Shown in pieces: positions 53,762 to 62,329 of a stretch of DNA of 64,000 bases. The notes beneath the pieces are model-generated. The model ran no database searches and was not told the origin of the DNA. It was given only the letters and a program-made list of their open reading frames with translations. The stretch's first letter is position 1, and every line of letters starts with the position of its first letter. Source of the stretch: an uncultured Bacteroides sp. (GTDB lineage Bacteria; Bacteroidota; Bacteroidia; Bacteroidales; Bacteroidaceae); contig CAAFTU010000096.1 of the NCBI GenBank assembly GCA_900766005.1, positions 72,869 to 136,868 on the forward strand, in the 5' to 3' direction. The position numbers and the translations under genes are program-made.

Positions 53762-54376
53762 TCAGCGGATATGAAAATCCAGCAGTTTCTCACCCTCCAG
53801 ATACCCTTGCAGATGCTGACCGATATGCACCGGCCCTACCCCGGCAGGCGTACCTGTAAACAACAAATCTCCGATTTTCAAAGTAACAAACTGACTCACA
53901 TAAGCAATGATATCATCAACCTTGAACAACATATCAGCCGTGCATCCTGCCTGCATTTCCTTGCCGTCAATCTGAAGACTGAAGTTCAGTTGCTGAATAT
54001 CCTTGAAGCGGTCTACCGGTACAAAGGCCCCTATGGCAGCCGATGAGTCGAATCCCTTACACAGTTCCCAGGGATGGCCCTCCTCGCGAAACTTACGCTG
54101 CAAGTCACGGGCCGTAAAATCAATGCCCACCGTCACTGCATCATAATAACGATGCGCAAAACGGGGAGCGATATTCTTTCCCAAGCGGTTGATACGAACC
54201 ACCAACTCCGTTTCATAATGTATTTCGTTAGAAAAATCGGGAATGAAAAACGGCTTTCCGTCTTTCAATATGGCCGAATCCGGTTTCATGAAAATCACCG
54301 GTTCTGAAGCTGTTTTTGCCTGCTCCAACTCCTCATTGTGGAGAGCATAATTCATTCCTACTGCTATAATCTTCAT
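53762..54376 (-). CDS. Fumarylacetoacetate hydrolase-family protein
   Basis: 204 residues covering the FAH C-terminal fold. The metal-site acidic residues are visible in HYETELVVRI and GIDFTARDLQ; the C-terminal GDLLFTGTPAGVGPV motif is intact. Members are hydrolases, isomerases or oxaloacetate decarboxylases acting on beta-diketo or oxo acids; no aromatic-degradation genes are near, so a housekeeping oxo-acid role (such as oxaloacetate handling) is more likely. Its start is directly after the rex stop. Confidence 0.88.
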   Translation of the reverse strand: MKIIAVGMNYALHNEELEQAKTASEPVIFMKPDSAILKDGKPFFIPDFSNEIHYETELVVRINRLGKNIAPRFAHRYYDAVTVGIDFTARDLQRKFREEGHPWELCKGFDSSAAIGAFVPVDRFKDIQQLNFSLQIDGKEMQAGCTADMLFKVDDIIAYVSQFVTLKIGDLLFTGTPAGVGPVHIGQHLQGYLEGEKLLDFHIR

Positions 54377-55027
54377 CTATCTTTCGTTAAAATTCAATCG
54401 GTTAAACATCACAGCCAGATGAGCATAAAGAGACGTATTCTGCACCACGATATGTTCGGGCACCCGGATGCGGAACGGGGTAAAGTTCCACACCGCCTTA
54501 ATCCCCCCATCTACCATTTTATTCGTTATATCCTGAGCGATATTAATCGGTACTGTCAGCACACCAATATTCACCGGAAATTCATTCATTTTAGCTTCAA
54601 AGTCATCGGAATGGAAAATAGGAATTCCGTTTAAATCCTTCCCAACCAACGCAGGATTGATGTCAAAAGCAGCTACAATCTCCAAACCGAAATGACGCAA
54701 ACCCGAATCCTGCAGCAGAGCAGCTCCCAAACTACCAACACCAAACAAAAAAGCCTTATGCATATTTGTAAAGCCCAGAAAACTCTCCAGCACTTCAATC
54801 AATGCATCTATGTCGTACCCCACTCTCGTACGCCCGGAGATATTAACGTAAGACAAATCTTTCGCAATCTGCGAAGCATCAATATTCGTTTCTTTCGAGA
54901 TTTGGGTAGAAGAGACAAACTGCTCTCCATTTTCTTTCATCAGCTTGATGTTAGACAGATACCAGGGAAGTCTGCGCAAGGTAGGCTCCGGCACTTTATC
55001 CGCCTCTTTTCGTATATAAGTGCTCAT
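54377..55027 (-). CDS. rex: Redox-sensing transcriptional repressor Rex
   Basis: 216 residues: N-terminal winged-helix DNA-binding domain (about 1-80) and a Rossmann NADH-sensing domain with GVGSLGAALL (about 96-105), ending in a domain-swap helix. Rex proteins repress fermentative and respiratory genes and leave DNA when NADH/NAD rises. I looked for a TTGTGAA-type operator at its own promoter and saw none. It leads a run with the FAH protein and ispF. Confidence 0.94.
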   Translation of the reverse strand: MSTYIRKEADKVPEPTLRRLPWYLSNIKLMKENGEQFVSSTQISKETNIDASQIAKDLSYVNISGRTRVGYDIDALIEVLESFLGFTNMHKAFLFGVGSLGAALLQDSGLRHFGLEIVAAFDINPALVGKDLNGIPIFHSDDFEAKMNEFPVNIGVLTVPINIAQDITNKMVDGGIKAVWNFTPFRIRVPEHIVVQNTSLYAHLAVMFNRLNFNER

Positions 55028-55053
55028 ACTTCTTTACTAAAATTGGTATTTTG

Positions 55054-55084
55054 CAAAAGTACATTATTTTTTGGTACTGACAAC
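55054..55084 (-). promoter_or_regulatory. Promoter of rex
   Basis: On the minus strand GTTG (55081-55084), 19 bases, TACTTTTG (55054-55061), 26 bases before the rex start. Confidence 0.62.
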
Positions 55085-55139
55085 GCTATCGGGCAAAACC
55101 TTAATAGAGATTAAACAAAACGGAGAAAAGGAAGTTACA

Positions 55140-55171
55140 TTTGGCATGTTGATATAAGTTTGGTATTTTTG
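55140..55171 (+). promoter_or_regulatory. Promoter of the SUI1/YciH gene
   Basis: TTTG (55140-55143), 20 bases, TATTTTTG (55164-55171), 20 bases before the start codon: full consensus. Confidence 0.72.
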
Positions 55172-55191
55172 AACAGAAAAAATGATCAAAC

Positions 55192-55542
55192 ATGAAGAAA
55201 AATGACTGGAAAGACCGGCTGAATGTAGTGTATTCTACCAATCCCGACTTTCACTATGACACAGAAGAAGAGGAAGAAACAGCCACTTTGGACAAAGCCA
55301 AACAAAAGCTCCGCGTAATGCTCGACCGCAAGAACAGAGGTGGAAAAGTAGTGACACTCATCACCGGATTCATCGGAACAGACGATGATCTGAAAGAACT
55401 GGGCCGCCTGCTGAAAAGCAAATGCGGTGTGGGAGGCTCAGCCAAAGAAGGTGAAATCATTATCCAAGGTGATTTCAAAGCCAAAATCATTGAGCTCCTC
55501 GTCAAAGAGGGATACAGCCAGACCAAAGGCGTAGGAGGATAA
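55192..55542 (+). CDS. SUI1/YciH-family translation factor
   Basis: 116 residues; the C-terminal two thirds is an SUI1 domain (eIF1-like), with the RGGKVVTLITGF strand, DLKELGRLLKSKCGVGGS helix-loop and the GEIIIQGDF strand. The bacterial homologue YciH affects start-site fidelity; the function here is inferred. The N-terminal 40 residues are acidic (a run of five Glu). Own promoter and a shared terminator. Confidence 0.92.
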   Translation: MKKNDWKDRLNVVYSTNPDFHYDTEEEEETATLDKAKQKLRVMLDRKNRGGKVVTLITGFIGTDDDLKELGRLLKSKCGVGGSAKEGEIIIQGDFKAKIIELLVKEGYSQTKGVGG

Positions 55543-55550
55543 ACAAAAAG

Positions 55551-55583
55551 CCCCTGCCACACCAAGTGCAGCAGGGGTATTTT
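55551..55583. terminator. Terminator between the SUI1 gene and tsf
   Basis: CCCCTGC and GCAGGGG (7 bp) with a 13-base loop, TATTTTA after it on the plus side and TTTTTG on the minus side, so it can serve both converging genes. Confidence 0.78.
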
Positions 55584-55605
55584 ATTATCAGTTGATCTGA
55601 TAAGA

Positions 55606-56598
55606 TTATTCAGCTTTCAAAGTGAAACGCTTGAAGTCAACAACTTTCAGTTCAGCATCAGCTGCAGCCAATACTTCTCTTACAGTCTTCTTACCATCCA
55701 TGATATCTTCTTGGTTCAACAGACAAACTTCCTTCAAGAATTTGCCCAGACGACCCTTAGCGATGTTCTGAATCATTTGTTCAGGCAAGTGAGCAGCTTT
55801 TTCTGCAGATACAGAAGCAATGATTTCTTTTGCTTTAGCTACATCCTCAGCAGTGATCCATCCCTTAGCCATGTTGCTTTCCATGTGATCTTCGCTGTCC
55901 ACGTGAGCCGGGTTGATGTTAGCTTTCTTCAAAGCAGCTTCAACAGCCTTCTGCACTTGTTCAACTTTTGTCTTTTCGATAGCCACTTCGATTTCCTTCT
56001 GCTTGATTTCTTCAGAAACACCATCTTCGTCGATAGCAATCGGGTTCATAGCAGCAATCTGCATAGCTACCTGCTTAGCCAACTGTTCGTCAACAGCCTT
56101 GTTGAAAGCAACGATAGTACACAAACCGTTTCTGTTCATGTGGTTGTAAACAGCTGTACATTCACCTTCAACAGTCAAATAGCCGTCCAACTCCATTTTT
56201 TCGCCAGTGATACCGCTACGGTCAGTAACAGCATCCTGAACAGTACCATTGCCCATCGGCAATGCCTTTACTTCGTCCAGTGTTTTGCAATCGTTAGCAA
56301 CAGCAAGATCCAGAATATCCTGAGTCAACTTAACAAAGTCTGCATTTTGAGCAACGAAGTCAGTTTCGCACTTCAAAGCGATGATATAGGCACGATTGCC
56401 AGTAGTCTTTGCCAAAACGCAACCTTCGGCAGCTTCACGTTCAGAACGCTTAGCAGCAACAGCCTGTCCTTTTTTACGGATAATTTCCATTGCCTTGTCG
56501 AAATCGCCTTCAGCTTCAGTCAACGCATTTTTGCAATCCATCATACCAGCTCCGGTCATTTTGCGCAGCTTGGTAATATCAGCCATACTTACAGCCAT
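55606..56598 (-). CDS. tsf: Elongation factor Ts
   Basis: Nucleotide exchange factor for EF-Tu. 330 residues, longer than the 283 of E. coli. N-terminal UBA-like domain with KMTGAGMMDCKNAL (about 11-24), then the core domains with ETDFVAQNADF (about 79-90); the extra length is mainly in the C-terminal half. Codon use is strongly biased. Last gene of rplM-rpsI-rpsB-tsf, separated from rpsB by a structured 138-base gap. Confidence 0.97.
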   Translation of the reverse strand: MAVSMADITKLRKMTGAGMMDCKNALTEAEGDFDKAMEIIRKKGQAVAAKRSEREAAEGCVLAKTTGNRAYIIALKCETDFVAQNADFVKLTQDILDLAVANDCKTLDEVKALPMGNGTVQDAVTDRSGITGEKMELDGYLTVEGECTAVYNHMNRNGLCTIVAFNKAVDEQLAKQVAMQIAAMNPIAIDEDGVSEEIKQKEIEVAIEKTKVEQVQKAVEAALKKANINPAHVDSEDHMESNMAKGWITAEDVAKAKEIIASVSAEKAAHLPEQMIQNIAKGRLGKFLKEVCLLNQEDIMDGKKTVREVLAAADAELKVVDFKRFTLKAE

Positions 56599-56645
56599 AC
56601 TAATTTCCTTTATTTAAATGAATACTATATTTCTTATAAAACAGA

Positions 56646-56728
56646 TGTGCCAATCTGCCAATCGAGATACAAGCGAATGTCCGTTTCCCAAAGGAAAAGT
56701 AACACTTGTACATTAGCAAATTGGCACA
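56646..56728 (-). other. Long nested hairpin between rpsB and tsf
   Basis: In the minus-strand transcript the ends form TGTGCCAAT/ATTGGCACA, a U-G pair and TGC/GCA, a 13-bp continuous helix; after an internal loop comes TACAAG/CTTGTA (6 bp), then TTTCC/GGAAA (5 bp) at the tip. The 83-base element starts 9 bases after the rpsB stop and ends 48 bases before tsf. Only a weak T run follows. It may be an attenuator, RNase processing site or protein-binding site. Confidence 0.65.
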
Positions 56729-56736
56729 CTATTATA

Positions 56737-57573
56737 TTAAGCCTCTTCGTCTTCTTTCAAGAAAGCAGCAGCTTTGGATGCATTGATAGCTTCCTCATCG
56801 GATTTATCAAGTCTAGCCTTAGCTGATTTTTTCTTTCCCTTGTTAGCAGGAGCTTCACCAGCAGCTTCCATGTCGATTTTTTCAGCTTTTCTTTCTTCCA
56901 AGCCTTCGATCATAGCAGCACAGCAAGCATCCAAGATAACTTCTACTGACTTAGTAGCGTCATCGTTTGCAGGGATTACGAAGTCAATGTTTGAAGGATC
57001 TGAGTTAGTATCAACGATACCGAACACAGGAATACCCAAACGGTTAGCTTCGCGAACTGCGATATTTTCTTTCATTACGTCGATAACGAACAAAGCAGAC
57101 GGCAGACGAGTCAGGTCAGCGATAGAACCCAAAGTCTTGTCCAATTTTGCACGTTGACGAGAAATCTGAAGAATTTCTCTCTTAGAAAGATTTGAATAAG
57201 TACCATCGTTAGTCAACTTATCGATAGTAGCCATTTTCTTCACAGCCTTACGGATAGTCGGGAAGTTAGTCAACATACCACCCGGCCAGCGTTCGATTAC
57301 ATAAGGCATATTTACAGATTGAGCTTTTTCAGCTACAATTTGCTTAGCTTGTTTTTTAGTAGCAACAAAAAGAACTTTCTTGCCTGATTTAGCAATCTGC
57401 TTCAAAGCTTCAGCAGCTTCTTCTACTTTTGCAACAGTTTTGTGGAGGTCAATGATATGAATACCATTGCGTTCCATGAAAATATACGGAGCCATTGAGG
57501 GGTTCCACTTTCTTTTAAGGTGTCCGAAGTGGCAACCAGCTTCCAATAATGTATCAAAATTTGTTCTTGACAT
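56737..57573 (-). CDS. rpsB: 30S ribosomal protein S2
   Basis: Small-subunit protein S2, 278 residues versus 241 in E. coli. The core starts NFDTLLEAGCHFGH and contains RWPGGMLTNF and the FVIDVMKENIAVREANRLGIPV segment. The last 45 residues are an Ala/Lys/Glu-rich tail specific to this lineage. Codon bias is strong. It is preceded by a structured 120-base gap after rpsI. Confidence 0.97.
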   Translation of the reverse strand: MSRTNFDTLLEAGCHFGHLKRKWNPSMAPYIFMERNGIHIIDLHKTVAKVEEAAEALKQIAKSGKKVLFVATKKQAKQIVAEKAQSVNMPYVIERWPGGMLTNFPTIRKAVKKMATIDKLTNDGTYSNLSKREILQISRQRAKLDKTLGSIADLTRLPSALFVIDVMKENIAVREANRLGIPVFGIVDTNSDPSNIDFVIPANDDATKSVEVILDACCAAMIEGLEERKAEKIDMEAAGEAPANKGKKKSAKARLDKSDEEAINASKAAAFLKEDEEA

Positions 57574-57614
57574 CTTGTTTTTCTTTAAATCGTTTACTTT
57601 CTTTTTTGTTTTTT

Positions 57615-57661
57615 CTAAACCAACCGCTGGGTAGTCTAAGCACAGAGTCCCAGTAGTTTAG
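57615..57661 (-). other. Structured leader upstream of rpsB
   Basis: CTAAAC/GTTTAG (57615-57620 with 57656-57661) encloses CTGGG/CCCAG (57627-57631 with 57649-57653) with a short internal loop, in the gap between rpsI and rpsB. It is 42 bases before the rpsB start. Candidate binding site for S2 autoregulation, which is known for rpsB leaders of other bacteria; here inferred only. Confidence 0.5.
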
Positions 57662-57693
57662 ATACTAAACATTTTCCTCTATCAGGCAACACA

Positions 57694-58080
57694 TTAACGC
57701 TTGCTGAACTGGAATCTTCTACGAGCTTTCGGTTGTCCCGGTTTCTTACGTTCAACAGAACGCGGGTCACGAGTCATGAATCCTTCTGCACGGAGAGCAG
57801 CCTTGTCTTCTGCATTAATCTTAACCAGTGCACGAGCGATAGCCAAGCGCAAAGCTTGAGACTGTCCTGTAAATCCGCCACCGACCAAATTTACCTTAAT
57901 ATCGTATTTTTCAGCAACACCCAGTTTATTCAACGGTTGCTTAACTACATACTGAAGAATAGTTGATGGAAAGTACTCTGCAAGGTCTCTCTTGTTAATA
58001 GTAATCTTTCCTGTACCTTCGCTTACGAAAATACGTGCGATAGCACGTTTACGTCTGCCTAATGCATTTACTACTTCCAT
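57694..58080 (-). CDS. rpsI: 30S ribosomal protein S9
   Basis: 128 residues; N-terminal NALGRRKRAIARIFVSEG and the invariant basic tail ending RRRFQFSKR, which reaches the P-site tRNA. Six bases after rplM, the universal L13-S9 pair. Confidence 0.98.
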   Translation of the reverse strand: MEVVNALGRRKRAIARIFVSEGTGKITINKRDLAEYFPSTILQYVVKQPLNKLGVAEKYDIKVNLVGGGFTGQSQALRLAIARALVKINAEDKAALRAEGFMTRDPRSVERKKPGQPKARRRFQFSKR

Positions 58081-58086
58081 TATATC

Positions 58087-58548
58087 TTATTTATATGAAT
58101 TAATATCGATCAATTTCGGGTTCTGAGCAGCATGTTTGTGTTCGCTACCAGCGTAAACATACAGGTTGTTCAGCAACTTAGCTCCCAAGATATTTTTAGG
58201 AAGCATGCCCTTCACTACTTTTTTCAGCAATTTCTCTTCACCGTTCGGTTTTTGAATCAAACGAGCAGGAGTCATTTCTCTTTGGCCACCAGGATAGCCA
58301 GTGTATGACAAATAAACTCTGTCATTCCATTTGTTTCCACTCAATTTAACTTTGTCTGCATTGATGATGATTACGTTATCACCGCAGTCTACGTGAGGAG
58401 TAAAGTTCGGTTTGTACTTTCCTCTCAACAATTTTGCAACTTTTGCTCCCAGACGACCCAATGTTTGGTCTGTAGCGTCAACAATAACCCATTCTTTAGT
58501 TACTGTTGCCTTGTTAGCAGAAATGGTCTTGTAACTTAAAGTATCCAC
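58087..58548 (-). CDS. rplM: 50S ribosomal protein L13
   Basis: 153 residues; the core VDATDQTLGRLGAKVAKLLRGK and the GMLPKNILG motif are typical. First gene of rplM-rpsI-rpsB-tsf. Confidence 0.98.
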   Translation of the reverse strand: MDTLSYKTISANKATVTKEWVIVDATDQTLGRLGAKVAKLLRGKYKPNFTPHVDCGDNVIIINADKVKLSGNKWNDRVYLSYTGYPGGQREMTPARLIQKPNGEEKLLKKVVKGMLPKNILGAKLLNNLYVYAGSEHKHAAQNPKLIDINSYK

Positions 58549-58646
58549 TCTAATTTTGTTTTTAAATGTTACTACTAAAATATTTCTTCACCACTCATCA
58601 GCCTTCCCCGGACAAAGGAATACTAACTTGCTATGAATTAAACTCT

Positions 58647-58661
58647 TATCAATTATTGATA
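58647..58661 (-). other. 5'-end stem-loop of the rplM transcript
   Basis: TATCAA/TTGATA with a TTA loop, starting about 6 bases from the predicted transcription start; may stabilise the 5' end. The 301-base gap 58549-58849 holds this, the rplM promoter and the DUF4488 gene terminator. Confidence 0.4.
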
Positions 58662-58673
58662 ATAATCGGCTTG

Positions 58674-58704
58674 CAAAAGTACGGATTTTCTTTGAAATAG
58701 CAAA
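58674..58704 (-). promoter_or_regulatory. Promoter of the rplM-rpsI-rpsB-tsf operon
   Basis: On the minus strand TTTG (58701-58704), 19 bases, TACTTTTG (58674-58681): a full consensus match. The leader to rplM is about 120 bases. Confidence 0.75.
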
Positions 58705-58763
58705 CTATTTCTATCATTTTTTGCTTTTATATAATTGAATTCCAATGTAGTTCTATTTCAGGA

Positions 58764-58820
58764 GAAAAAAAAATACGATGCACCGTCCCAGCCCTGCAAG
58801 GCCTTTCCGGAGCATCGTAT
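58764..58820 (-). terminator. Terminator of the DUF4488 gene
   Basis: ATACGATGC/GCATCGTAT (9 bp), an A-A mismatch, CCG/CGG and an inner GCC/GGC; on the minus strand a run of nine T follows. Confidence 0.9.
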
Positions 58821-58849
58821 CCCGTTTATTTCAAGTAACCCTTCATTAT

Positions 58850-59341
58850 TCAACGGACAATATCATCAGGGAATTTAGCCGGCATTTCCATCCGTTTCCA
58901 CGTTTCATAAAACCACGCATTCAATTCATTTCCATGGAGGTCTTTTTTGATAAAGAACTTCAAATAAAGATAATCCTCTTTGATTTCAAACTGCAGAATA
59001 TTATCTTTATTATCCAGCATCGGAAGGTGGATATTCTTTTCAATACTCTCTTTATAAGAGTCATCAGTCAGCTGTTTCCAGGTTCCATAACCGGTAATGA
59101 TAGCATCCGAACCCGGGATAACAGTAAAGTTCACAATCCGACCATCGTTGCTCAACACCTTAAAGGTATTGCTGGGCTTCAATTCTCCCGGTATATTAGG
59201 AGATTCGGACACATAATGGCAGAGTTGCCAAATACCATTCAAATCAGCAGCCTTAAAATTACCCTTTTTTTGGGCCATTGCTCCACCACTGATTAGCAAC
59301 ATGATAAATGAAAGCAATGTAAAAAGATAGAGTTTTTTCAT
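58850..59341 (-). CDS. Exported DUF4488 protein
   Basis: 163 residues with a signal peptide (about 1-23). The mature part is a lipocalin-like small beta-barrel by pattern (DLNGIWQLCHYV at its start, FYETWKRM at its end), matching DUF4488 as known in Bacteroides. Function unknown; a periplasmic ligand-binding role is possible. It is flanked by terminators and is monocistronic. Confidence 0.78.
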   Translation of the reverse strand: MKKLYLFTLLSFIMLLISGGAMAQKKGNFKAADLNGIWQLCHYVSESPNIPGELKPSNTFKVLSNDGRIVNFTVIPGSDAIITGYGTWKQLTDDSYKESIEKNIHLPMLDNKDNILQFEIKEDYLYLKFFIKKDLHGNELNAWFYETWKRMEMPAKFPDDIVR

Positions 59342-59381
59342 TGTCGTATTATTTTAGTTAACACCCATCTTTGTATATGCC

Positions 59382-59415
59382 CAAATATAAGTATTTTTTT
59401 TGAAAATCTAACAAA
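59382..59415 (-). promoter_or_regulatory. Candidate promoter of the DUF4488 gene
   Basis: On the minus strand TTTG (59412-59415) and TATATTTG (59382-59389) with a rather long 22-base spacer; 40 bases before the start. Confidence 0.45.
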
Positions 59416-59426
59416 TTGAGACAAAA

Positions 59427-59458
59427 AAACTCGCAAAATCAAATGATTGTGCGAGTTT
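59427..59458 (-). terminator. Terminator of asnS
   Basis: AAACTCGCA and TGCGAGTTT (9 bp) with a T7 run on the minus side (and on the plus side). Confidence 0.88.
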
Positions 59459-59478
59459 TTTTAATGATATTGTAATGA

Positions 59479-60882
59479 TTAGAAATCTGCATTGCGCGGT
59501 GTACGCGGGAACGGTATCACATCACGGATATTTGACATACCTGTAACGAAGAGCAGCAGACGCTCAAATCCGAGACCGAATCCTGAGTGAGGACAAGAAC
59601 CGAACTTACGCGTATCCAGATACCACCACATATCCTTCATCGGGATATTCAGTTCCTGAATACGAGTCAACAGCTTGTCATAATCTGCTTCACGTTCAGA
59701 GCCACCGATGATTTCTCCGATTTTCGGGAAGAGCACATCCATTGCACGAACCGTTTTTCCATCTTCGTTCTGCTTCATATAGAAGGCCTTGATTTCCTTC
59801 GGATAATCAGTCAAGATCACCGGACGCTTGAAGTGTTCTTCCACCAAGAAGCGTTCGTGTTCAGAAGCCAAGTCAACTCCCCAGTAAACCGGGAATTCAA
59901 ACTTGTGACCTTTAGCCACAGCCTCTTCCAAAATCCTGATACCTTCTGTGTAAGGCAGACGCACAAAGTCATCTTTCAATACACCCTGCAGACGCTCGAT
60001 CAGTCCCTTATCAAACATATCGTTCAAGAACTTCACATCATCAGCACAGTTATCCAACGCCCATCTCACACAATATTTGATAAACTCTTCAGCCAAATCC
60101 ATATTGTCGGTGATGTCGTTGAAAGCCACTTCCGGTTCAATCATCCAGAACTCAGCCAAGTGACGCGGCGTGTTGGAATTTTCAGCACGGAATGTAGGAC
60201 CAAACGTATAAATCGATCCCAAAGCCGTAGCAGCCAACTCACCTTCAAGCTGACCAGACACCGTCAAGCTAGCCTGCTTGCCAAAGAAATCGTTGTCATA
60301 GCAGATAGAACCCTTTTCATCCTTCTTCAAATCATACAGATTCATCGTAGTCACCTGGAACATCTGTCCAGCACCTTCACAGTCTGAAGCTGTGATAATC
60401 GGTGTATGGAAATAGAAGAATCCCTTTTCATGGAAGAATTTATGAATAGCGATAGCCATATTATGACGGATGCGGAACACAGCACCAAACGTATTGGTGC
60501 GCGGGCGCAAATGCGCAATCTCACGCAGGAACTCCATCGAATGACCCTTCTTCTGCAACGGATAAGTGTTGTCACAAGTACCCAACACCTCAATGGCACG
60601 AGCCTGGATTTCCACCTTCTGGCCAGAGCCTACCGACTCCACCATCTCTCCGTTCACGCTGATACAAGCACCGGTAGTAATCAATTTCAGCATATCTTCG
60701 TCGAAATTTGCCAAATCTACCACTACCTGTAAATTATTTATTGTAGAACCGTCATTCAGTGCGATAAAGTTTACCTGTTTGCTACCTCTACGGGTGCGAA
60801 CCCATCCCTTCACATTGACCATCGAACCGAAGTCTGTACGCTTCAGCAAGTCAACGATTTTTGTTCTACGAATTGTTTCCAT
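59479..60882 (-). CDS. asnS: Asparaginyl-tRNA synthetase
   Basis: Class IIb aminoacyl-tRNA synthetase of 467 residues. N-terminal OB anticodon-binding domain (about 15-105), then the class II core: motif 2 FRAENSNTPRHLAEFWMIEPE (about 231-251) and motif 3 GFGLGFERLLLF (about 435-446). The Asn rather than Asp assignment follows from the N-terminal and HLAEFWMIEPE features of AsnRS. 25 bases after the pseudouridine synthase gene. Confidence 0.95.
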   Translation of the reverse strand: METIRRTKIVDLLKRTDFGSMVNVKGWVRTRRGSKQVNFIALNDGSTINNLQVVVDLANFDEDMLKLITTGACISVNGEMVESVGSGQKVEIQARAIEVLGTCDNTYPLQKKGHSMEFLREIAHLRPRTNTFGAVFRIRHNMAIAIHKFFHEKGFFYFHTPIITASDCEGAGQMFQVTTMNLYDLKKDEKGSICYDNDFFGKQASLTVSGQLEGELAATALGSIYTFGPTFRAENSNTPRHLAEFWMIEPEVAFNDITDNMDLAEEFIKYCVRWALDNCADDVKFLNDMFDKGLIERLQGVLKDDFVRLPYTEGIRILEEAVAKGHKFEFPVYWGVDLASEHERFLVEEHFKRPVILTDYPKEIKAFYMKQNEDGKTVRAMDVLFPKIGEIIGGSEREADYDKLLTRIQELNIPMKDMWWYLDTRKFGSCPHSGFGLGFERLLLFVTGMSNIRDVIPFPRTPRNADF

Positions 60883-60907
60883 TTAACTTATATTTTTAGT
60901 TAGCTTA

Positions 60908-62254
60908 TTATTCAAATGAACCCATGCGCAGGTAATTCACCTCAGCTTCTGTCAGATAACGCCAATCACCGCGACGCAGCCCCTTCTTGGTCAGTCCGGC
61001 AAAGAATACGCGGTCCAGTTTCACCACCTTATAGCCGAGCGATTCAAAAATACGACGCACAATACGGTTCTTACCAGAATGGATTTCAATACCCACCTGA
61101 TCTTTCTTAGCATCATCAGTATAACTGATAGCGTCTGCATGAATTTCACCATCCTCCAGCTGAATACCGGCAGCAATCTGTTCCATATCAGCCTTCGTCA
61201 GATTCTTATCCAAGTGCACATGATAAATTTTCTTCTTCAAGAACTTCGGATGAGTCAGCTTCGACGCCAAATCCCCGTCGTTCGTCAGCAACAACACACC
61301 GGTTGTATTACGGTCAAGTCGACCCACCGGATAGATACGTTCATTGCAAGCACCTTTCACCAGATCCATTACGGTGCGGCGTTCTTGCGGATCATCTGAA
61401 GTCGTTACTGTATCCTTAGGTTTGTTGAGCAGCACATACACCTTACGTTCAATGCTTACCGGTTCGTCATGGAATTTCACCACATCCGAGCGCTTGATTT
61501 TAGTACCCAGTTCCGTTACAACCACACCATTAACCGACACAACACCGGCAGTGATAAACTCATCAGCCTCACGGCGAGAGCAAACTCCTGCATTAGCCAG
61601 GAACTTATTCAAACGGATAGGTTCGTTCGGGTCAGCAAACTGCTCCTTATATTCAATCTGCTTCTTTACACTGTATTTAGCATTCGGATTATAATCGGCC
61701 GTACGCTGACGGGGACGGAAACCTCCCTGACGGTCATTGTTGAAACGCGGACGAAAACCTCCTGCATTATTGCTGCGGAAGTCACCGCCTTCAGCATTGT
61801 TGAAGCGCGGACGATACGAATCCCCGTCGCGAGAAATACGCGGACGCTGCGGACGGTCGCCATAAGAATTGCCGTCACGGTTGGCATTGAAACGCGGACG
61901 TTGCGGACGGTCGCCATAAGAGCCGCCTTCACGGTTGGCGTTGAAACGCGGACGCTGCGGGCGGTCGCCATAAGAGTTGCCGTCATTGTTGGCATTGAAG
62001 CGCGGACGCTGCGGACGGTCACCATAAGAGCCACCATCACGGTTAGCATTGAAACGCGGACGCTGCGGACGGTCACCATAAGAATTACCATCACGGTTAG
62101 CATTAAAACGTGGGCGATAACCTCCTTCACGATTGTAAGAAGGACGATACGGGCGATCTCCGCCTCTGTTAAAATTTCTGTTACCATCACGGCCGGCACC
62201 TTCATTCTCCTTATTATAAGAATTTCCGCGCCATTCTTCATTTTCCATACTCAT
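60908..62254 (-). CDS. RluB/RsuA-family pseudouridine synthase with repetitive N-terminal tail
   Basis: 448 residues. The first 190 are a low-complexity Arg/Gly/Asn/Asp/Tyr-rich tail including five 18-residue repeats (RPRFNANRDGNSYGDRPQ type). An S4 RNA-binding domain (about 214-258) and the pseudouridine synthase domain follow, with catalytic Asp314 in GRLDRNTTG. By family it modifies 23S rRNA (RluB-like, U2605 region); site is inferred. The basic RGG-like tail probably adds non-specific RNA binding. ATG 62254 is used: upstream in-frame ATG 62290 has no family support. Confidence 0.9.
   Translation of the reverse strand: MSMENEEWRGNSYNKENEGAGRDGNRNFNRGGDRPYRPSYNREGGYRPRFNANRDGNSYGDRPQRPRFNANRDGGSYGDRPQRPRFNANNDGNSYGDRPQRPRFNANREGGSYGDRPQRPRFNANRDGNSYGDRPQRPRISRDGDSYRPRFNNAEGGDFRSNNAGGFRPRFNNDRQGGFRPRQRTADYNPNAKYSVKKQIEYKEQFADPNEPIRLNKFLANAGVCSRREADEFITAGVVSVNGVVVTELGTKIKRSDVVKFHDEPVSIERKVYVLLNKPKDTVTTSDDPQERRTVMDLVKGACNERIYPVGRLDRNTTGVLLLTNDGDLASKLTHPKFLKKKIYHVHLDKNLTKADMEQIAAGIQLEDGEIHADAISYTDDAKKDQVGIEIHSGKNRIVRRIFESLGYKVVKLDRVFFAGLTKKGLRRGDWRYLTEAEVNYLRMGSFE
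61847..62116. repeat. Five 54-bp tandem repeats within the pseudouridine synthase gene
   Basis: Each unit encodes RPRFNAN(R/N)(D/E)G(N/G)SYGDRPQ. The copies alternate NSYG and GSYG forms, and differ at synonymous sites, so they are old enough to have drifted yet keep reading frame. Copy number is likely to vary among strains. Confidence 0.9.
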
Positions 62255-62329
62255 TGTTTTTATTCGAATAAAATTAAACTTTAGCCTCACGGCCTATTTT
62301 TTCACACATTTATTTCAGTTAGCAAGCCA

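Noticed and set aside
55028..55191. Rex operator in the rex promoter region
   Set aside because: No TTGTGAA...TTCACAA-like palindrome is present.
61847..62116. Regularly spaced repeats as a possible CRISPR array
   Set aside because: The units are contiguous, 54 bases long without spacers, in frame and translated into a protein tail.
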